Part shown: one piece after another, positions 25,301 through 39,994 of the stretch
How the letters are laid out: each line of letters opens with the position of its first letter
How positions within the stretch are numbered: the stretch's first letter is position 1
NCBI RefSeq assembly: GCF_040581485.1
Contig: NC_090128.1
Location: 7,440,001-7,504,000 of the forward strand
From: Linepithema humile
Lineage: Eukaryota; Arthropoda; Insecta; Hymenoptera; Formicidae
DNA: 64,000 bases
Direction of reading: 5' to 3'
Notes under the pieces: generated by a model
The model's input: only the letters and a program-made list of their open reading frames with translations
What the model was told of the DNA's origin: nothing
The model's database searches: none
Program-made: the position numbers and the translations under genes

Positions 25301-28300
25301 AGACGAGGGGTAACGGATTCCTGGCCTTGCACCGGAACCTTGCGACCGGACTCGTGCTGGACGATTGCGCGTTGCGTGTTAGAGACAGATTTTGCGTCAT
25401 TGTGTAATTTTAGCCAGAAATATAGAGCTTCTTTAATAAGTCGCAACAAGTCGAACTAAAGCCAAACTCAAAGCACAAATCAAACTCAAAGTCACTTTTA
25501 AAAAATTTTTTTTGCTCTCGTTATTAGAATATTATTAAAATGTTTTATTAGAAAAAGAATTCAAAAAGAATAACTGGAACTACAATAAAAATTAAATTAA
25601 TTCCATAAAATTAATTTACGATATTCTAATATTGTGAATATTAGTTTAAAATTTACCATCCATTTACTATCCATGATCAGACATAAAGAAAATGAAAGTT
25701 TATTTTACTTGAATCAAGTTTTTTATATCTCATTAATATAACAAACTTTAAATTAATTTAAAATTACTTTTAACTATTTTATTTTTTACTAATATTTTTA
25801 TATTTCAAAGTTTATTATAATTTATCAACCATTTGTAACAATTTAATATGTTTGTTATATTTGTATCAAAACTACGCGAAACACTTTTGCGTGTAGTTGA
25901 AGACAGAGTAGGTTGATATTTCAAGGCTCAAAATACACACGATCGCGCTGAAAATGTTTTCTCCGAAGAGAAGACGATTCAACGCGACGAATGGGATGAC
26001 GGATTTGCATCAGTCGCACGATGCTTACGTAAACGCAAGGACGTGGTCGCGAAGGAAGCGATAGGCGACTTTTCAAGCCTGGTACACCTGTCGCCGGTGG
26101 TCTCCTTCGTCGACGAGGAAATATTCGCGCGATACGTCAGCGACACGCTCCGATGACTTTTCCGACGCAATCGCACTCGTTAGCGCGCTCAAAAATTATT
26201 ATCGTGTTCGTACCAAGCATAGATAATGCTCAGAGATAACTATGATTTGTGCTGAATACATTTGGGAGCATGTTATTTGTGACTTGCAAATTTGAAAACA
26301 ATCGAACATCGTAAAATGCAAGTGAAACATGAATTTTAATCACGAATGCTTTCAATTAATCGCAACACTACTACACAATTAATCGCAATTATATGTATAA
26401 ACATTACGATTATCAATTTTAATGTATAATGAACAAAATTATTACATTGTTTTGCTGCATTTACGTAAAATTATCGATGCAATAAAATGCGTCACGCGAA
26501 AGTAAATCTTCATTATCAATGGCATTATTCCAATTAGATTAAATAATCGTTCATCGATCAGGAAATCACTGGAAAGTGACATAATTCCGCATATTACGTG
26601 CACACGCAGACACACGCGTGTCAGATTAACGGCCGTTAAAAGACGGCAGATGTTGCTATTACCGTCGAAATAGACGGCTTATTACAGTTATCGCGCTAAT
26701 TATTGTTTAATTAATGACACGTCGCTTATGATTACGTTGCACGGACGTTGCAGATAGCGCACGAATGTTTCTTCATGATCAATGTTGCACAACTGCAATG
26801 ACGTCCACGAGAGTGAGTTGGATTTATTCGATCCACTTAATGAAGGCTGCGATATAAATTACAATCATCACAAATATTATCTAATCGGAATGTGATAAAT
26901 TTGAGACAATATATTAAATTAACTGTTAAGAACAGATAAACGGACGCGTATAAACGAGTGTTTATATTAAAAAAATGGCAGTTACGATAACATAAAAGTT
27001 CACCGTGGTCATCGACGATTTTTCTCAGTCTGACAGTTAAATATACATTGAATAGACAATTTCGAAACTTATAGAGTAACCCTTGCACCCAGCGGTAACT
27101 AATTTTCCACTTATATCGGTATTACTCGCAAGAACGCTTATGAATGCCGTAGAAAACGATGAATTGAATTTCTCACGATTCTTTTTGTAGGCGAGGTTAC
27201 GTCTTTCTTCGTCAGGAGCCGCAAACGGTACACTTGCCCTGATTAATTCAACAACGGGAACTGTGCGAAAAGTGCAAATGACGCTCTTGTGACCGACGTT
27301 GTTAAGAAATCATGGCGAAATCGCGCTTACCGAGAATAATTGGTAATTGAAATAATCGGTCCATTGTGTTAGGAAAAATGCATGACGAAGAGATGAGTAC
27401 GCGATATGACTCAATCTGAATACAATTATATTGAATTGTAGCAACATAAATCACGGTGCAGTATAATAGCTGTTATAATTATCATACGAGAATGAGATGA
27501 TAATAAGAACGTTTGTGTGCTTGTAAATTTCACTTTTTATTAGCATTATTATAATTAATTTTTCTCTTTTAATTCTTTGGATCAATATTATTTCTTAACA
27601 GCGCGCGCATGTAAATGATGAAAGAGATTACGTTTTTACAGCGGAATTCCAGAGAACTTTTTATCGATAGGTTTATGTGGAATCTTAATTATCATCGCAA
27701 TGTATCCGCGCTTTTATAGAAAAATTACAATTGAAAAATTCCTACGCAAATGCACGTGGAATAGCTCTACTTTTTCTCTCGCTGCTGTTGTAATAGCATC
27801 CTGTTAATCACCTTTAGTCCCGCGGTTGAAATTAATTATGTCTCGGACGTGAACCGTATTTACGTGCAACGTTAAGCCGGCGTATTGCCGTCTACGTGTG
27901 TATCGGGTGAGCAAATATTTGCGCGCCCTTCTGTACACACAGCGGCAAATTTATCCCCACGGGAGGAACTGCTAATTTTGTCGAACATCGAGCGCAATGG
28001 AAGCCAGAGTCCACGCGATTATCCGCTAAGAAACAAGCCAAGTCGCCGTGGCGAATTTCTGTCCACGGCGAGAGCGGTGAAAGCTGAGAAATGGACCGCA
28101 AAACATTTTCTTCGCTCACAAAACAACCTCATTTAAATGAATCACCTCGGGGAATTGTTCTTTCTAAGCGTATCACCGCTCCATCTTACATTTCTTTTTT
28201 CAATTTTTCTTGAACACGCTCTGAATATGTAAATGTCAAAAACAGAGTTTCTTCACTGATGATTTATGGATGAAAAATAAAATTTGCAAGAGAATTTTGT

Positions 28301-31300
28301 TTAACGAGCAGACATATCGTAACATAGAAGATGACGTTAGTTATTTTGTATTGCGGTACATATATGATTATCGCCGACACCAGGAAATGAAGAAATCGCA
28401 AGTCGAGATTGCGTAGGAAATAAAATGTGTTAGGATCACTTTCGAAAATTTCTAAAATTCAATTTATTTCACAATATTTTCTTATAAATAAAAAATTATT
28501 ACTATTAAATTTCTAGAACTAAAATATTTCAAAGTAGTTTTTGATATTAATATTTCATAAATTTTTAATTTTACTTTATTTTTTATTTTGTAAATTATTC
28601 TGAAAGCAGTTTCGTTATCAATCAACAGTTAATCTTTTCTTGGAACAATTAATCGTTTCTTGGAACTTATTGATAAATCAAACTTTCCGTCATGCTTTAT
28701 GCTGAGAAAATCTTTTCATAGCGTAGATGATCCCGCTCTATTGAGGCGAGCAGTGTATTGCAAGGTATGCAATTCCGTTCGATCAATCGTTGAAAAGCCT
28801 TTTGCCATTAACGAGGTCGATGGGGTGATATCGACCGCTGACATTCTTTGACACTTGAATTGACTTGTTCACGAACTAAACCCTCTTGATTTGATCGTGT
28901 TATCGATTTAGATTTTCATCCTTTAAATGGCATCTCGTGGATTATCTTTATATCATCAATGTAGCTACTTTTTATAACACAGAGAAAACAGAACAGCGGT
29001 AGGTATAAATTCAATATATTAATACTTGGCAAAAGATCCAAGCATCTTTATACAATATTTAACTCATAGTCGAGAAGAATGCCAGTAGCTGTATTTTACA
29101 TTAAGCATAATTTCTCACGTATTGTGTCTATTTTAGACTCAAAGTTCTTCACGAGAACGGTATAAAATGTACTTGAAGCATGTAATTTAATAGTCTAATC
29201 ACCTAGAGCCAAAAAAATAGTAATTACGTATCTAATTATTATACTTAGCAAGAACGTGGCAGTGACCTGCAAACTTGACGATGATTCTAAAACTTTAGAA
29301 CTTACTAGCGATAATTTGCAGTTAATAAAAAACTACGTATTTTCCGCTAAACATAAATTTCAAGATATGGATATCATAAAATATAAAGGTGATAATAAAA
29401 CTGCCATAAAATGTTATCTCTCTTGTTTTTATATAACTGTTCTAAAATGCAATCGATAAGAAATAAGTGCGTATTTTAATATTTAACGAATCAATGTACA
29501 AATGTTGAAAATTGTTTTCTTTACTTTTAGTAAAAATGCAAATACGAATGTAATGAAAACTGACTCATTAAATATACGGATACGTATTAAATGCCGGAGT
29601 AAATCACAAAATACATTTTTATTGCATTTAATGAGGTCATCTGTGCGTGATGAAATTTACGTGAGATTTACATCTAGTTGCATAATTGAGTACGGATAAG
29701 CGATGCACGTCGCCGGTTAATTTAACTCTTTCGCGGTCAAAATATTATTCCACTCATTATTCATTTTACTTTAAGTGTACCTCTGCGATACCGCGCGCGA
29801 TCTATTCTCGGCGTAGTCGACGCGACACATCTGGTACGCGACGCAATCTAATAACGTCGGGAATGAATTGAGTCAATAATCCGTATCGAAGCCGGCACAG
29901 AACCGCAAGAGCGTATAGCGCGCGCGACGGAGATGCATTTCGCGAGTCGCGCGTGGCGCCAGAACCACTTATCGGGCTCTTCGTTGCAGACGTCAAAAGG
30001 ATGCCGATGTAATAATTAATGAAGAAGCTGCCGGATTATTTGTCGTCCCGCCAGTAATTCGTCGTATCGCTACGTGTCGATTGAATACGGTATTGCGTAC
30101 TTACTGTCTTTCGTCAGAATTTTATTTGGCTGTCGTAAAATATTTTATTGCGGAAGTAACACCATGAAAAATATTAATAATTTATTTTTGTTTAGATTTA
30201 AATGTTGGAATATTCGAAATTTTGTCTAAATTACATAAAACCATTATTTTGACAAGAATCATGGCTTTTTCTTTCGAAAGAAAGGTTGCGCGAAGATAAG
30301 AAATTTTTATTGTGAGTAAAGAAGCGAAATTACTGTAATATTTTCACTACCGTTATTGCAACATCTAAACGCATTGTTAAAATGTTTTACCATAAACATG
30401 ACAAAGCGTTGCTGAAATATTTTATGACAGCCACGGCCGTTCTTACATTTCAATGTAAATTCGATGACCATCGCGATACTTGAACGTAAACGCCGTGGCG
30501 ATAAATCGTCGGTGAGCACGCGCTCGCGAAGGGACGGAAGGGCTCGACGGTATTACATACAGCAGCGACGAGCTTCCGGCCTAAAACGACACACGCAATG
30601 GCCACCACCTACGCGTGACCAGGCGAGCACGCGTGTATACGCACTCGAGGAGAAGGCCACGCTCGTAAAGACGATCTTACGCGCCCGCGCTCGCCGGCTC
30701 GGCTCGAGTGCAATGAACTCACAATTTCGCGTCCGCGGCTGCATTCTTCCAGCGCGCGCGAATTGCCGTTCAATTGCAGTGTCCTTAATCCTTATCCGTG
30801 CAACCTTCTTTCGAGAAAAAAAGGATCCATGATTTTCATCGACATCAACTGATTTAAAAAAATTTCGACAAAATTTCGAATATTCCGACAGTAAATCTAA
30901 ACTATTCTTATTTATTTTTCTGTTACGCCGGAAACTTTTAATTGAGAATTTAATAAAAATCTCCACTTTTATTATTTTATCTTAAAACTGTTTGGAAGTT
31001 AGAGCGTTCTAAAGATTATTGTTTCGAAATTTATATAATTTAATAAACGACACTCGATTAAGTGTTGTCTCATTCAATACGATATTAGCGTTTATTTATT
31101 ATCTATGAGACGAGTATACGCGCAAGGCGCGGACCAATCAAGCGTAATCGGTAGAACCGTTCACACAAGACGAACGACTTAATGACCATATAAAACGGGC
31201 CACGTGGGTGTCCGGTTATACCCGCATACTGCACCCTTTCCTCTCCTCGAAATTTCTCCGGCACACATCCTCCCAGACGCCGCTTTTCATTGCGCTTGTT

Positions 31301-34300
31301 AATTTTAGAAACAAGTTATAACCATGCACGCTTGCGTAACTCTTTTGTACAACGCGCTTACACGCAAGCTTTATTCAGCTAGATGAGAATTATTTAACTG
31401 TTGCTTTTTGTCTCGTTTTAATTTTAATTAACATTGGTCTTGAAGTACATCGCAAACTTTTGTTACTAACAAAATTATCAATTTATCAATTTTTTATTTA
31501 AATTGCGTATTTTTAATTGCGGGTACTCATTAGATAAAAGCATGTTAAATATTTGCAGGAAGGAAGCGCTATGGAGAACTATTTTATGGCACACGCGCGA
31601 GTGCAGTGTGTGATACGCCAGAGATAACGATAACACCGCAAAACGTATTGAAGATATTTTATTCGTAGTCGTGTGATAAAGTCAACGCATGGCGCCAGCT
31701 TTAAGCGCATGTATGTGTACATTAGACTACAAGATAGAATATAAGCCTACTTAAAGAAGAACGGCTTAAGACATTGTCTGCGTCGCACGTTTTCTTAATG
31801 CATGTTGTGCCACTCGCCAGTAAACCTTAATATAAATTTAAAATGATGTAAAGAAACGAGATAATTTTATACAAATAGACTACTTCATATGAATAGCTCA
31901 TCTTGTAGATATAATTAAACATATCATATTTCATACATAAATTATTTTATATAGACAGTCGTTTCTTTACGCAATTCTAATTTCGTGAAATATTTTAGGA
32001 GTACGATATCAATAAAATATGATGTACGAAATTTGGCACGCTTCGTTCGTCACCGGTGCAGGATATAGCTTATGCCATATTACGATGTATCGAGTGACGA
32101 TGGTATACGTTACCGAAACCGGATACGCGCGGGCACGCATCTTCGCTTGCGAACAGTACGTGCGCAATATGCATGCATCAACGGTCGCCCGTAAGCGTGC
32201 GTAATAAAGGGAGTTAACGTACTATCGACACACGCTGGACTAGCAAGGAACATTATTCTTAAATAATATAACGTAGCATTTCTGAGAAATTTCCTAACAT
32301 TTGCAGCAATGATAAGCGCAAGGTTGAGAGGTACACGAATTTCAGATAATTGTAGATTATTTTATTTATTATTTATTTTTATATATTTGTCGGCGAAACG
32401 AAAATCGTGCCAAATTTCGAAGAAAATCGCGGATTTAATTAGTATGGTGCAGTTAGCGGCGATTGTTGCGACTGCGTTATTTAGGCTGCGACGACGACTT
32501 TATTAACATTTTAGACGAAATAATTATTTCGAGGTATTCTCTGTGCTTTTATGCCGTATATCATCACTCAGGATATACATACATGTGCTATACATGACCT
32601 AGGTAGAAGGTGTCACGGTTTCGAATTACGGCCGGTAAATATATGAAAGCACCCGCGTGTTACGGACGTCTTGTTACGGACGTGTAACTCCGTAGGGAGA
32701 TATTCAGCGTACGCTTCGGAATCACCATTCCGCGCTGTCTACTCTTAAATACGTGTAAATTATTGAAATGAAGGTAACTCCGAATTATGCATTTATTCAT
32801 TTTCCAGCGTTTTTCCAGATTTCAACATATGATTAAGCATGAAATTAAATGGATAATTAAAATGAACAGGAGAAAAACGCGAATAAAAATGCGATTCGAA
32901 ACCTTCAGATTTATTTTTGCCAAATACATTTCTTTTTTCAATTATTTTTTTCCACAAGCGCGTTGCTATCGGTCCCATCGATAGGGGACACTGACTTCTC
33001 CGTTTCGCACACGTTTCTTCCGCGAGGCAAACGAGGTCAGTTCGAGTATAAGTCCGGCAGAACGCGTCGCGTCAGCGAAAATAGAGCGATCTAAAGCCGC
33101 CGGCTATACGGAAGGTGTAACGACGAGTCGAGTACGTTGAACTTTCTACGTCGATGAAAATATGACAAAAGCCGTGACTCATGGATGAGCTACCGGCGTA
33201 CGTTCGTCCATCGTACGTTTCGCCGCGAGTCGCCGGTGACGTGGATAGAAACGCCGCGTTTCGCACGCGCTTAGTTCCCTTCTCTCGCTCCTTCCTCCCG
33301 CTCATCTCAGCCCCCTGCTGCTCCGCGGAAAATGTGTACCGAGAGGAAACAGATCGATGAGGAATGATAAGAACTTTCTTCTTCCTCTCCGCAACAGCGA
33401 AAGCGGTGACATTGCGGCGCGTAATAGTAAACAGAATTCTTTTGCGAATGACGTCGGAATTTCTTGTAGAGGAATCGAAAGCGCGAAATCGAGAGCGTGG
33501 AGAATTTAAAAGTCCTATTTATCTGAAATATTTCTTCAATCAGAAGAGTTGTTGCTCTGGTCGTGTTTTATATGAGAATATATGAAGAAATTCATGTTCC
33601 ATGTTGATATGATATTTCAGAAAATTTTATGTAATGAAACAGTGCTGTTTCTCTATCGCACTTTACTTGCAAGTTTTAAATTTATTATAAAGTGTAGTAA
33701 TTTTACATTTTAACAGATGTGAAAATTTAATTAAAGACTTTGCAACTTTCTTAACTCCAACAAAATATGTTGATCATTTAAATTAATTAAAGTTTTAATG
33801 TAAAATTTTATTAGCGCAATTAATTCGTCCTTAAAATTAAATGGAGATCAATATTTTATTACTTATTTGCTATTCAGAAACTTTTTCTTTCGATTCAGTT
33901 TGGCTTCTAATATATCTGCGCTTTAAATCAAACATTTATTACAACTTTCGAAGCAGAATTTTTTAAGTACAGCTTCTCAAACATACTGTATACTTGCATT
34001 CTAATCACTGGTGTATGTAAATGCTAGTTCTATAATTTATGTACACAATAAATTAGAAGAGCCATAATTGTCGGCTATATATTATTAAGAGAAACCTAGA
34101 AATATGTAACAAGATGTATACATATATGAGTATACAAGACGAAAGATATAACAGTATTTATCTATTTATCGAAATTAAGACATCGAAGGCAAGAAATATT
34201 TTGCAATATGTAAAATATTCATATCATTTCATATCATGTTAATTTCGAGGCCGAGTTGTGACGTTTGGTGGAGTTGTTCTGCGCGTTTGTATGCGCGCCT

Positions 34301-37300
34301 GCATGCTCTATATCTTCTCTCTCTCTCTCTCTCTCTTACGCTTGTTTGGAACGTGTTGTTTCCTACTCTGTATCCTTCCAAACTGCAATTACAGAATTCT
34401 GCAGAGCGACCTTGTTTTTGTTATATTTTATTATCTTGTCATTTGTACGATGACACTCGATCGTATCGGATAGTTCCGTATCGATAATTATTTCTTTCAA
34501 TAATACTACACAATTTGATTAAATTCTTTTCCCCATCGTTATCTGTTACAGACAGTGTTCTTGAAGGACTACAAGGAGGACTGAAAGGAGAAGGAGGAGG
34601 TTCAGGAAAAACATCGGGCGCCGGCGGAACAACCGTAGGGTGAGTAATCATTTATTTGATATCAGTTATTTGCAAAGTATTGTACATAAAGTATTACGTA
34701 ATGTAATGCACATAGAAAATTTGTAACATTCTGCAAAAGATTTGCAGTTTTTAATATTTATAGTTATTCGATTTTTTAACATATTTATTATTAAGTATTT
34801 TAAAATTATAGTTTTTTGAACAAATATATATAATTTTTTATTAAACATTTGCATAAAAGATGAATAAAAAGTTAAATGTGCGCAATAATTATTTCTTAAT
34901 TAATTATTTTAAACATTATTAAAATTTGGATGTTTATATGTTACAGATCGACTTGTAAAAGCAACTCCGCTGCTGCGCATCGTGTCGGTGAGTAAATCCA
35001 ATTTATCTTATTTTAAAATTATTAAGAGATAATGAGTTTAAAAATAATATAAAATGTTTGTCTCTGAGCAACTGTATCATTTATTAATAGTAGATTTCTG
35101 AAATCATTGGAAAATGACAATTTACATACAAAAATTTTGAAGCTACAATATTTTAAATGACAAGTGTTTAAAGTTAATCAGTTTCAGACTGTCAAATGTT
35201 TGCGCGTTTAAGCACGTCATATATGATTTTTATATCTTCACCGTATAAGAAACATCATTCATTTATCACAGCAATCTGCTACGTACTAGCTACAGGTGAT
35301 ACAGTTAGTTTCGGGCACTCTGTATATATCTAAACGTAAACAGAAAGTAGACAGAAACCAGAAATGTCGCTGGAAACCGAAATAATTGCGTTTCAACTTT
35401 CGTAACCGCGGTTTATCCGCTTCTCGTTGAGGGCCGAAACATATTTCTAACGTATTATTACGTCGAAATGCACGTTATGTTAGAAGAAGCAAGATTATAC
35501 TTGCGAGCTAAGTGTTACGAGGACAAATTTCTACACTTCGCAGACTACGTTTCCGCGCTCGCTTCATGAAGATATCGGGTGGCTCAGAAAGTCAGACCGC
35601 GGAATCTCACATTCTCTAACGATGTTACGCTTTGTAAAACATGCAATTCAATTAAGAGAGGATATATTTTTATCAAGAATTTAGAATTTTTCGTAGTTAG
35701 TAGAATTATTATAAAGATCCAACAACGTATAATTGGACGATGTGTTGTGCGGAAATAATTATATCCACAAAAATTAAGAAAATAAATTACGTGCATGGGT
35801 TGGCAAGATAAATTACGTAGCCGACTCGGCAACACGAAACTTTGCATTTTAAATTAAACTCACTAAAACTGCTGTTTTGCAATTAGTTTACTCGTTTTTT
35901 GCATAATTTATCAGGCCGAAGATGGCCGTTTGTCTTTCGCGGAGGAACGTTTTCATCGGCGGGATTAAATAAAGCGCCGTGGTGCACTAAAATGCGCTCA
36001 CCGCCGCGGAATTACGCGAAATCTAATTACGTGCTCAGCTGGACGAGGCTTGTAAACGAGTTAAGCGTTACGAGGCGAACCCATCAAATGGCCCTGCATC
36101 CTGCCGTGCATGCGATTATTTTTTTACATCGCACTCGATTAGAATTTCCACGTATCTCCTCGTATCGTCATTCATTTTCGCACCGTAAAACCGCTCGAAT
36201 CCGGCGACCGTATTTGATAGGGTTGTAAATGTCGAGACGCACGCTAGTTGAAATTAATGTCGCGAATTAAACAGCCTCGCATGACTCAAGCCACTGGCGC
36301 AAATTGATATTATGCTCCGAAGCGATCTCTACACGATGTGTCGGACAATAAGATATTTTAAAGATTTTACGAAGCATATCTTACATTCAATATTGCGATT
36401 ATATTAAATTGATTTTAAAATTATCCGTGTCATCTAAGAATTTATATATTTTTCCACGTATCGTTTCAGACCAATTTCTCTCAAGCAAGTTTCCCGACAC
36501 ATTTAGAATTCTATCGATTTATTAATTATATCGAAATTCTAAAAATATTCTAAATTTGACAGAGATTTCAGATTGTGCATATTCATCGGCATTGCGCGTC
36601 CGGAGGTCACGGACACTTATCTAAATTTATCGCGCTTACTTTCTTTTTTGATATCTTTGTGAAGCAGATACGTGGCCCACCGCAACTGACGGCAATAACC
36701 GGACGTGAGAAAACAGTCGGATATAATATAGCAGGGCGGTGTAGGTAAAGATAACAAACAGCTAGGGGCACGTGCATCTTTTTGAATTATTTAACGACGT
36801 CGCTGCTTCTCAGCAAGGACGGATTTATTTTTCATTTTCACTTTCTTGCCTTTGTTTATTTTGCTATGTTATGCTAATATTTAGAAACCCATTAATTTGA
36901 CAAGGAATTCAATTTAATATCAATATAATACGTAAATTTAACAGTTGAAACAAATTTTAATTTCTATAATTTTTTAAGAAATAATTAATGCATCTAATAA
37001 GCATCTCGAAATGTTTTTTTTCTGAATACATGAAATATTATAAGCTTGATGAGAAACTCGCAAGATGAAAGATTTTACATGAATCCAATGCTGAATTCGT
37101 TTTAAAGAAGAGACTTTAATGCAGTCCCGGTCTTTGTATAGTGTTACTTTGTGCTTGACGTAATGATAGCCGGTGTGATATGAGGATATAGTGTGCTGTG
37201 TCACATTACGAACTAATCTATCGATTTTTGCAAAATACTTGGCCGTCGTATGCATTATAGATGCAGTAACTTTGTTGTGTCACGTAATGATACTTGCAGA

Positions 37301-39935
37301 ACACGGAACCACCGTTTACGCGATATAAAATATTTTCTTATTATTGATTCTCTTACTATGAGACATTTCTACTTTACATTTCGAAGCAAATCGCAATAAT
37401 ATTACATAATTGCATTAATTTTTTATAGATATAATTTACGATAAAAATATTACAGGAAGAGTCTTATTTTCTTTACTAAGATTTTTTTAAAGTGATAAAA
37501 AATTCTATTTTTGCACCGAGAGAAAAGAATAATTGTAGTAACCGTAATCTATAGTGTTTTTTGGCGCCAACCATATTTTTATAGGTATTCTAACTATATG
37601 GTTGGCGACAGAAACATATTATTGCGAAAATAATTAATAACATATTAAATTTGTTATAGCCGTAAGAGCTAATTAATTCTTAATTATTAGAATAGTCCAC
37701 AAGTGATTGTTATAGTAAAGAAAAATAAGTAGTTTTAATATTAAATATTTAAATAGTGCGCATTTTTGAACACATGCGATTAATATTTCTCCAACAGTAT
37801 TTTCAAAGCATATTCTTTCTCCTCTTAAATTTTGCCTTCACACAACACAAATTTTCGTTCGTGCCAAATCGCGCTTTTGTGTGTACATATCAACTACCGC
37901 ATATGAACGACAAAATTATGTACAAATGCGGAATAATATTGTTACAGACGAAAAAAAGAAGATATTGTGGAAGTTAATACTTTGATATCCGGGTGTTAAA
38001 TAACATTCGTCAGAATAAAAAATGTATGTCAGCATAAAAAGAGTGCAGCTGCAAAGTTATCTTCGTATATACAGATGCTTTGCACTTGGTAGAAAAATTA
38101 TAACATACGCAATTAGAATTGTGATAAATTTTTAATTAATTTAAAACTTGGTGGATAATGAAATTAAATTATGAATGGTTTTTTTTAATTAATTAAAAAT
38201 GTTATGCGAGAAGATATGCGCATAAAAAAAACGAAAGATAATTCCCTAATATTCACTACGGAAACTCGAATGGTTGGATTCAAGTACTAATGTACAAAAT
38301 CATGTAGAATTTCGCAGTCGGGATTCTAACGAACGATATCAACAAGTCAGTGGTCATTTGACATTCCGCAACCGTTCCGATGATACCAACAATTCCGATA
38401 ATATCAACAATGGTCGGAGTTTTTCCAATTCCAATCGCACCGACAATAGTCGCAATTCCTGCGATTCCCGACTGTCAAAGATACGCGGCGAATAAAAGAG
38501 CAAACTGAAGCGACGTTGCCCCGAGAGAATAGCAGCAGTTTCGCATCGCAAAATCACGCGCGTCAAAGGTATGTGGGGGGCTGACCCGAGATAACCTTAC
38601 CGAGCTGTCACTCACGAATTCGTCGTACCGTTACTCCCAGAGACGAAAACCGGAGCAAAAAAAGTCGCGCAATCGTCACACACGTGCGCCCACACAAGGG
38701 ACTCACTTCTTTTCTTTCTTTTCCTTTTCTTTTTCTCTCGATATTGAGAAATTTGCAACCGCGGACAATAATCCCGTCGGAGAGGGATAAAAAATATCAT
38801 TCATAAAGTAGAATTCTAACGAGCGATCGAATCGACGTATTCCGACAACGGAATAATTACGACGTCGCGTGACACTCGTCATTTCAGTAGAAAAACAGCT
38901 CATTAAATCGAAGAACTCGGGGCAGAACTCGTATATTAAACATAGTAGCATAGTTATTTACAGTTTTATATGAGAAGAATCGTCCTTTTTCAACGATTTA
39001 ACTCTAAAACCTACAGATATTTTAAAATTAAGACAGTGTGATATTTAAAAAATTTTAGGAATACGGGACGATAAACTCGCGACGAAACATTGTTCTGGAA
39101 TTAATTTACGGTCTTTATTAGCATTAATAAATCTCTCCATCGTGTAATTAAGGCACGCGATACATTTCGCAAGATTTCCGCAAGAGCACAATCTATTTAC
39201 TCGTAATTTAATATCCCAGGATTCATTCTAAAACATCTAATTATCACATTTCTTTTATTTATTTCTCTCACTTCGCAATACTAATATTATTCCATTAGAT
39301 TCGCGACTTATTATTACCCCTACAGACGTAGAATACAGTCGGTCAGCATCTGCGGTCGCGAGCGCGAGCGAGCGAGTGAACGAACGCGACCTTATTCCGG
39401 CGACGACGATGACGACGACGCGCGTTCCCGATCCCGTTGCATCGCGCGCAGCGCGCCGACGACGACGACGACGACGACGACAAAGCGTCGTCGGAAATGC
39501 GTAGTAATCATGAATGGAGTTGAGAAAGAGAGGGCGAGGAAAGGAAATCCAGGCTCTCTGGTCTTGCGACCGGATTTTTTCTCTTCCTTTCTCTCGTCCC
39601 TCCCTTTCTCTCTTCCCTCTTGCTCTACGCGCTCGGGCGCCTCTGATATTTCGTGAAGAATTTTTGCGGTCTTCGTTTTTCCTCTGTTTCCTCATAGATG
39701 CACGCGAAAGGGTCCGTGAATATTCAATTTGAAATGTCGATTTAAAATGTTAAAGGACTTTGTCCCGGCGCGTAAAATAAACACCGCCCTCTCGCTCACT
39801 TCTGCGCGCTCCTCCTTTTCACGCGAACGCGGCCGCCGTTCACGCTGTCTCGCGTCGCGCCTTCTCTCCGCGCCGTTCCGAAAAGAATCCTCCGTAATAC
39901 GCAACAGGTTATCGAAAGGCGCCCATGCTCGCAAT

Positions 39936-39994
<59 letters not shown>

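Noticed and set aside
38274..38495. Asn/Ser-rich 73-codon ORF
   Set aside because: Built from short AAC/GAT/TCC-type near-repeats; no splice sites or homology, and a partly overlapping reverse ORF.
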